Shown: positions 63,719-64,000 of the stretch, piece by piece
Layout: each line of letters begins with the position of its first letter
Position numbering within the stretch: the stretch's first letter is position 1
NCBI RefSeq assembly: GCF_025685645.1
Contig: NZ_JAGSYF010000006.1
Coordinates: 54,175-118,174, forward strand
From: Edaphobacter bradus
GTDB lineage: Bacteria; Acidobacteriota; Terriglobia; Terriglobales; Acidobacteriaceae
Direction of reading: 5' to 3'
DNA length: 64,000 bases
The notes under the pieces: generated by a model
Told to the model about the DNA's origin: nothing
Database searches by the model: none
What the model saw: the letters and a program-made list of their open reading frames with translations, nothing else
Position numbers and translations under genes: made by a program

Positions 63719-64000
63719 ATGTACGAACATAAGATTCACACCAACGATTCAGCGCCCCAGAAGCCCAAGTCAGCGCTCCGAGGCCCGATGCAGCGTCTCG
63801 GCTTGGCGTTTCTCGCATGCACGCTCGTCATCGGTGCGACCGCCACGGCGAATGCCGCCCCGGCTCGAGACGAAGCAGCCGTTCGCGGGCTCGGAGATGC
63901 CTTTGCTAACGCTTTCCTTCAGAAGAATGCCGAACTCCGAGCGTCTATCTTCGCCGAAGATGGAACCTTCGTGACGCCGCAGGGTGACTTTCTGCAAGGG
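63719..64000 (+). CDS. Exported SnoaL-like/DUF4440 protein, 5' part (cut by window end)
   Basis: From the ATG at 63719 (GGGAG upstream) the frame stays open to the window end (94 codons). Signal region (QRLGLAFLACTLVIGATATA, cleavage near ANAA), then RDEAAVRGLGDAFANAFLQK, FAEDGTFVTPQGDFLQG, the opening of the NTF2-like fold found in SgcJ/EcaC-type proteins. Probably periplasmic; function not known. Confidence 0.82.
   Translation, partial: MYEHKIHTNDSAPQKPKSALRGPMQRLGLAFLACTLVIGATATANAAPARDEAAVRGLGDAFANAFLQKNAELRASIFAEDGTFVTPQGDFLQG

Overview
The window looks like a chromosomal stretch of a GC-rich Gram-negative soil bacterium, most likely Acidobacteriota (Terriglobia; Terriglobus/Granulicella/Edaphobacter-like). 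The basis is inference: strong G/C third-position bias, a PEP-CTERM exported protein, outer-membrane type systems (POTRA, TolC, OmpA, RND), acidobacterial-looking orphan families, and multicopy intergenic repeats with a GTGTCATCCTGAGCG box. I see no tRNA, rRNA or CRISPR array.

1-30.4 kb is a mostly ordinary core region: 3' part of an NCS2 purine permease, a DsbA-like thioredoxin-fold protein, NadE, an undecaprenyl-phosphate sugar transferase, an Mla-type ABC ATPase, MobA, an M20 dipeptidase, small enzymes, a MarR-EmrB/QacA pump pair with an elaborate palindromic operator, an APC permease, SecA, an NtrC/NtrB-type two-component system with a lipoprotein, a rhodanese, a TetR-EmrB/QacA pump pair with shared operator-like sites, tandem XerC/XerD-type recombinases, a POTRA protein broken by a 40-bp tandem duplication, and Ffh.

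30.4-43.2 kb is an accessory island directly downstream of ffh. The 3' end of ffh recurs twice (about 31.14-31.21 and 31.92-32.0 kb), separating small cargo genes (GIY-YIG nuclease; zinc-ribbon/PH membrane protein; Mrr-like nuclease plus a small partner). From 32.8 kb on the island is studded with at least ten copies of a hairpin repeat (called REP-B here), carries an IS5-like element, and has a gene (34.4-35.2 kb) with a decayed duplicate (39.4-40.0 kb). A second hairpin repeat family (REP-A) flanks the GIY-YIG gene.

43.2-50 kb holds a group III truncated haemoglobin, a frameshifted membrane J-domain protein, a PAS-GGDEF-EAL protein, a PEP-CTERM protein, a short GNAT, a dienelactone hydrolase and a peroxiredoxin. 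50-54.6 kb is a ruined exopolysaccharide export operon (NusG-like antiterminator, Wzc-like tyrosine kinase with three lesions, truncated Wza-like gene) fused end to end with a broken Ig-like lipoprotein gene and preceded by three tandem ~191-219 bp repeats. 54.9-63 kb holds a LuxR-type response regulator and kinase divergent from a complete heavy-metal RND efflux operon (adaptor-CzcA-TolC) followed by a decayed second TolC fragment. The window ends inside a SnoaL-like exported protein.
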